The position numbers and the translations under genes were made by a program. Below the pieces are notes generated by a model. That model was not told the DNA's origin. It ran no database searches and saw only the letters and a program-made list of their open reading frames with translations. Positions 60,500 to 64,000 of a stretch of 64,000 bases of DNA are shown piece after piece. Within the stretch, counting starts at the first letter, position 1, and the number at the start of each line of letters is the position of its first letter. The stretch comes from Phycisphaerales bacterium (lineage in GTDB: Bacteria > Planctomycetota > Phycisphaerae > UBA1845 > UTPLA1): contig JACKHI010000001.1 in NCBI GenBank assembly GCA_020639075.1, forward strand, positions 3,100,001 to 3,164,000. Direction: 5' to 3'.

Positions 60500-60730
60500 G
60501 GCGGGTGGCCCATGGCTGTAGCCGTGGGGGCGCGACGATGGGGCGCCGAGGGGGCGTTGGCGCTTCGCGCGTTTCGATGTGGGCGAATGAGCTTTGCATA
60601 TGCCACAGAACTGACATCTGCCCACGGCGCTTTCATCGTGACCCCACCCTTGAAAGGGTGGGCCACCCGAGCATCTTCGCACAACCCTATCATCGTGACC
60701 CCACCTTTGAAAAGGTGGGCCACCCGACCG
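60500..60730. repeat. Long composite repeat, copy 2
   Basis: A D hairpin (CCCATGGC-TGTA-GCCGTGGG, 60509-60528), a core of about 105 bp matching that at 54235-54345 (GCGCTTCGCGCGTTTCGATG shared), then two D hairpins with CCCACC arms (about 60643-60665 and 60700-60722). It is one hairpin longer than copy 1 and sits upstream of the sigma factor gene. The rest of 60383-60923 holds no gene. Confidence 0.8.
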
Positions 60731-60923
60731 CTCGCCCACGACGCAACCGGCGTACGCGGCGCTTGGCCGAAGGACCGATAGCGATGCGTGAGACGCGATT
60801 GGATCTCGAACGCGGCGACAATTCCAACGTCGCGCCCGACTGCGGGTTTCGGTTCGCCCGTCAATCCGATACGTTGGCACTGTTCAAGGGCGATTCGGAA
60901 CCGGATCGAGGGGATCACTCGAA

Positions 60924-61562
60924 TTGGAGACCAGCGAGCGCAGCGAGTTCATTCAGCGTGCCGCCCGCGGCGACGCAGACGCGCTTCAGTGTCTGCTCGT
61001 CGACTACTACGCGCCGCTGCTCGGATTCATTGCCGCGCGGATGGAGCCGCCGATTCGACGGTACGTGGACGCCGAAGACATCCTCCAGGATGCCTTCGCC
61101 GACGTGTTTCGCCGGATCAATGAATGTTCCTTCGAGGGACCGGCGCCGTTCTACAAATGGCTCGAACGGATCGCGGCCGATCGGTTGCGAAAGACGCAGC
61201 GCGATCTGCGCCGCAGGAAGCGGGACATTCGGCGCGTCGCGCACGGCGATGCGGCCGGATCGGACGGCGATTCGTCTTCGGGCTATCCCGATTTCATCGA
61301 TCGGCTTTCATCGCCGGGGACGAGCCCGAGCCGGCTGCTGGCCAAACGGGAGGCATGCGCCGCCGTGTTGTCGTCGCTGGCCCGGCTGAACGACGACCAG
61401 CGATCGGTCATTCGCATGCGGTTCCTGGAGCAGCAATCGGTCGCGAGCGTCGCGCTCGAACTCGACAAGACGGAAGACGCAATCCACATGCTGACCTATC
61501 GCGCCCTTCGAAAGCTCAAGCCGATACTCGGATCGATTACCGACCACCTCTCGCGCGTCTGA
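60924..61562 (+). CDS. ECF RNA polymerase sigma factor
   Basis: 212-aa sigma-70-like factor of the extracytoplasmic-function type. Region 2 is about residues 15-95 (LQCLLVDYYAPLLGFIAAR, DAEDILQDAFADVFRRI); region 4 is about 145-205 (LARLNDDQRSVIRMRFLEQQSVASVALEL, YRALRKLKPIL). The TTG start is supported by GAGGGG at about -13. No anti-sigma factor gene is next to it, so its regulation is unclear. It points towards the LamG secreted gene, which it may control. Confidence 0.83.
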   Translation: METSERSEFIQRAARGDADALQCLLVDYYAPLLGFIAARMEPPIRRYVDAEDILQDAFADVFRRINECSFEGPAPFYKWLERIAADRLRKTQRDLRRRKRDIRRVAHGDAAGSDGDSSSGYPDFIDRLSSPGTSPSRLLAKREACAAVLSSLARLNDDQRSVIRMRFLEQQSVASVALELDKTEDAIHMLTYRALRKLKPILGSITDHLSRV

Positions 61563-61742
61563 CGCCGTGCGTCGCCGATTTTCCCATTTTTTCCGTTAGA
61601 TGCTCCCTGCAATCGGGAATGGCCACTTCGGAGGGCAAGTGTGTCGTGCAATGCTCGACAGGCGTGCGACTCTCGGATCTTTCGGGAAACGCCGGCCGCG
61701 TAGCGGTGACGGCAGGCAGATCACAATTCAAAGGAGAATTCC

Positions 61743-62891
61743 ATGCGTCTCACGTCGACTCTCGGCACGCTCGTCATCTTCGCAATATTGTCAGCGGCGT
61801 CGCCACCTACGGTTCGCGGCGAACTCGTTCACTATTGGTCATTGGACAACACGCCGAATGACGTGGTCGGCGGGATCGTCGGCACGCTGCACGGCGGGAC
61901 GAGTTTCCAGTCGGGAGCACCCGCGGTGCCGGGCGGCGGACAGAGCGCGCATTTCGACGGTGCTGCAGGAACATACATCAACACGCATTTCGAACCGGCC
62001 CTGAGCGAGAGCGATCAACTGACCATCTGCCTGTGGGCGAGACTGCCGATCAACGCGAGTGCCGGAACGGACCTTCTGGGCTTCGAGCAGACGGGGTCGT
62101 CAACACTGAGAATCGGTGTTCGAATGAACGACGGACTGAGAATATGGGCACAATTGCGAGACGGGAACAACGACGCCACGATCGTAGAAAGCCAGGCTGG
62201 TTTCTTCGACGACCAATGGCATTTCATCGTACTGTCACGCGGGAATGACTCGATCAAGCTGTATGTCGACGGTGGCCTGGCAGACACGCAGGCCGACGCC
62301 ACGACCGCCATCAACATGGCAGGACAGATGTCGATTCTCATCGGGGCGGAATACCATGTGGATCAGCAGTTAATCTCGCGAAACGAATTCAGCGGCGACA
62401 TCGACGAGGTGATGTACTTCGACGAAGTTCTGACTGCAGACGACGTTGCATGCATGTTCGGAACGCCCCCGGCATCGGGCCAAACGGACTGCGATTCCAA
62501 CGGTCAAATCGATGTCTTCGAGGTTTGTGACGGCGTCCATACCGACTGTAACGACAACGGCATCCCCGACTCGTGCGAACTCGCCAACAATGACTGCAAT
62601 GCCAACATGGTGCCTGATGATTGCGAACCCGACCAGGACGACGACGGGGTCATCGACGACTGCGACAACTGCGTGGACTTTCGCAATCCGAATCAGACGG
62701 ACATCGACGGGGACGGCTTCGGCGACGTTTGCGATAACTGTCCGAACATCCCCAATGTCGACCAAGCGGACATGAACGAAGACGGCGTCGGCGACATCTG
62801 TCCATGCCCCGAGCGCGGCGACATGAACGACGACGGACTCGTGAACGCCGAAGACATCCAGTTGTTCGTGGCGAGAGTCCTGGGCTCTTGA
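61743..62891 (+). CDS. Secreted LamG-domain protein with Ca-binding repeats and a dockerin-like end
   Basis: 382 aa. Signal peptide at 1-26. A LamG/concanavalin-type jelly roll follows (about 30-235: HYWSLDNTPND, AHFDGAAGTYIN, WHFIVLSRGNDSIKLYVDG, DIDEVMYFDEVLTADDV). After a Cys-rich bridge come thrombospondin type-3-like calcium repeats (about 255-360: DCNDNGIPDSCE, DQDDDGVIDDCDNC, DIDGDGFGDVCDNC) and a final GDMNDDGLVNAEDIQLFVARVL like a dockerin. It has AAAGGAG 6 nt upstream of its ATG. Probably binds a carbohydrate or protein at the cell surface. Confidence 0.8.
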   Translation: MRLTSTLGTLVIFAILSAASPPTVRGELVHYWSLDNTPNDVVGGIVGTLHGGTSFQSGAPAVPGGGQSAHFDGAAGTYINTHFEPALSESDQLTICLWARLPINASAGTDLLGFEQTGSSTLRIGVRMNDGLRIWAQLRDGNNDATIVESQAGFFDDQWHFIVLSRGNDSIKLYVDGGLADTQADATTAINMAGQMSILIGAEYHVDQQLISRNEFSGDIDEVMYFDEVLTADDVACMFGTPPASGQTDCDSNGQIDVFEVCDGVHTDCNDNGIPDSCELANNDCNANMVPDDCEPDQDDDGVIDDCDNCVDFRNPNQTDIDGDGFGDVCDNCPNIPNVDQADMNEDGVGDICPCPERGDMNDDGLVNAEDIQLFVARVLGS

Positions 62892-62919
62892 CGGCCGCGA
62901 CGCAAAATGTCCACGTCTA

Positions 62920-64000
62920 TCAGGGGAGGGAGCGTGATCGGGCCGCTCCTTCCTTCAATTTTCCCTTCCATTCGTCGGTCGGCATGCTGTCGCGGTAGAC
63001 GCTCACCCAGTGATTCCGCCAGAATTCAGTATTGGTGCCGTGTTTATGCACTTCATTGTCTGTCGGGCGAGCATCAATCAGCTTCAGCGAGGAATCGAGC
63101 CTGAGTGTGCAACGACTCTTTCGCGCGGCACCGCCGATCTCGACGAATTCGTGGATACTAAGCTCGAACTCGATCTGTCCTTCGGCATTTCGTTCAAAGG
63201 TGATAAACGGGAAATGTGTGCCACAGGAAAACGGATCCATATCCGCCGATCGCGACTCCAGGGACGGATTCAGATTCTCAAGAGTGACCGGCATATTCAA
63301 GTATGCGTATGCAACAGGATTGCAGACTGGAATTGGCGGCAGGTCCTTGGCTGGCGAGAGCGGACACTGGCCGTCCATTGCGCCTGGTTTGAGAATGAAT
63401 ACAACGTTGACCATTTCGTGTGCGATGGCGGCAGTGTGGGAAACCTCGCCACGTGCGACCTCTTCGGGCACTTCATCGAGGACATCGTTCTGGCCCAACA
63501 CGACGATGCCTGGTTCACGTTCGCCAAAGAAATCGTCGACAATAAAGAAATCTCGCAGGTGACCGTAATGCAGGAACGACTGCAGCGGCGTCAGCCCGTC
63601 GATGTCAACGCGATAGATCGTCAGCCGGCTCGGGTCGGACAAGGTCGAAGCAGAGATCATGGCCAGCTGTTGCCCGGCAATACCGTCAACGTCAAACTCG
63701 CGGACACGCTTGGCGATCCAGGAATTCTCGTCGGGAGTGGTCAGCCCCGGCCACACAAACGCATCGAAGATGCCGGCAGTCCAGAGCGTCATACCGGTCG
63801 GCGCGATCGCCTGCACGACTTCGTTTTTTATTCCAAACGTCTTGGATGCCGTGACAACGACACATGGCCCCCAAACCGCATGCACAATCGCCGCCGACTT
63901 GGCAGGATGAGCCGGATCGTATCGTTTGAAAATACGCCAGTCCGTATGACCCTGGTATCGCACCTTAACGAGAGCATCGCGTTCGTTGTCGACCTTCACG
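62920..64000 (-). CDS. Hypothetical protein (incomplete at window edge)
   Basis: At least 359 aa; the frame runs off the window end, so the true start is unknown (the GTG at 63997-63999 may be internal). The chain has a globular, strand-rich look with hydrophobic strands (VVVTASKTF, GIVVLGQNDV and MVNVVFILKPG), no membrane helix and no motif I recognise. C-terminal NHWVSVYRDSMPTDEW and a basic end. It may be the C-terminal part of a longer regulatory protein. Confidence 0.45.
   Translation of the reverse strand, partial: VKVDNERDALVKVRYQGHTDWRIFKRYDPAHPAKSAAIVHAVWGPCVVVTASKTFGIKNEVVQAIAPTGMTLWTAGIFDAFVWPGLTTPDENSWIAKRVREFDVDGIAGQQLAMISASTLSDPSRLTIYRVDIDGLTPLQSFLHYGHLRDFFIVDDFFGEREPGIVVLGQNDVLDEVPEEVARGEVSHTAAIAHEMVNVVFILKPGAMDGQCPLSPAKDLPPIPVCNPVAYAYLNMPVTLENLNPSLESRSADMDPFSCGTHFPFITFERNAEGQIEFELSIHEFVEIGGAARKSRCTLRLDSSLKLIDARPTDNEVHKHGTNTEFWRNHWVSVYRDSMPTDEWKGKLKEGAARSRSLP

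Noticed and set aside
1..64000. tRNA, rRNA, insertion sequences and phage genes
   Set aside because: Looked for by eye (CCA ends, cloverleaf-like arms, DDE or tyrosine/serine recombinase motifs); none was found, though short RNAs could be missed without tools.

Overview
The window is GC-rich bacterial DNA. It most likely comes from a planctomycete, probably of the Phycisphaerae lineage. This is inferred from family content: membrane proteins with a C-terminal CxxC-GYNL...CPECG zinc ribbon, a secreted LamG protein ending in an Asp-rich dockerin-like tail, a fused HPr-EI-EIIA phosphotransferase, a NagB/PIG-L fusion and a PUFA-synthase-type gene set. No rRNA, tRNA, transposase or phage gene was recognised.

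Layout. 0.2-8.2 kb: a GH38 alpha-mannosidase with its own terminator, then a fructose-type PTS (EIIC, EIIB, HPr-EI-EIIA). 8.6-11.1 kb: a lipoprotein esterase-like gene and arfB. 11.3-16.3 kb (plus strand): a universal-stress-like protein with an ArsB/NhaD-type permease, a divergent mannose-6-phosphate isomerase, and a membrane protein whose paralogue lies 38 kb away. 16.4-24.3 kb (minus strand): a nagB/PIG-L fusion, ruvB-ruvA-ruvC-cysS with overlapping junctions, ispF and dapF. 24.5-42.8 kb: a three-gene megasynthase of the polyunsaturated fatty acid / secondary lipid synthase class (pfaD-, pfaA- and pfaC-like, transcribed in that order). 43-47.5 kb: ispH, rdgB, a SPOR-like lipoprotein and rph. 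47.7-51.6 kb (plus strand): a methyltransferase, an amidase-fold relic, a zinc alcohol dehydrogenase and a small lipoprotein. 51.8-55.8 kb: a minus-strand run of zinc-ribbon membrane paralogues with a HEAT-like protein. 57-59.8 kb: a visibly AT-richer island beside two diverging copies of one gene, the outer copy 5'-truncated. 60.9-64 kb: an ECF sigma factor, a LamG/dockerin protein and a partial unknown gene.

The most unusual feature is a dense, multi-family system of short hairpin repeats. I group them by stem: A (CATGCCGACC/GGTCGGCATG), B (CACTGCTC/GAGCAGTG), C (CACTGGGTG/CACCCAGTG), D (CCCACCCC-TTCA-GGGGTGGG), E (CATGCTTGCC/GGCAAGCATG), F/G (GTGCGAGA/TCTCGCAC and GTACGAGAA/TTCTCGTAC), H (GGTGGGC-ACG-GCCCACC, and a relative with GTCGGGTC/GACCCGAC), I (CACCGGCGTCAGCCGG) and an AT-rich non-hairpin repeat J (units of TTTTGACG and TTTCAGC). 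They are strung together in composites between genes. They are also inserted, frame kept and translated, inside coding sequences: in PUFA-synthase linkers, within the chain-length-factor domain, in the zinc alcohol dehydrogenase, in rdgB, and at gene ends. Stem sequences differ between copies while pairing and loop are kept, which argues for selection on the folded form. H hairpins lie 13-20 nt upstream of three start codons, and J elements cluster at 3' ends of minus-strand genes. The arrangement resembles Rickettsia palindromic elements and REP sequences but is richer in families; no RAYT-type transposase is visible here.
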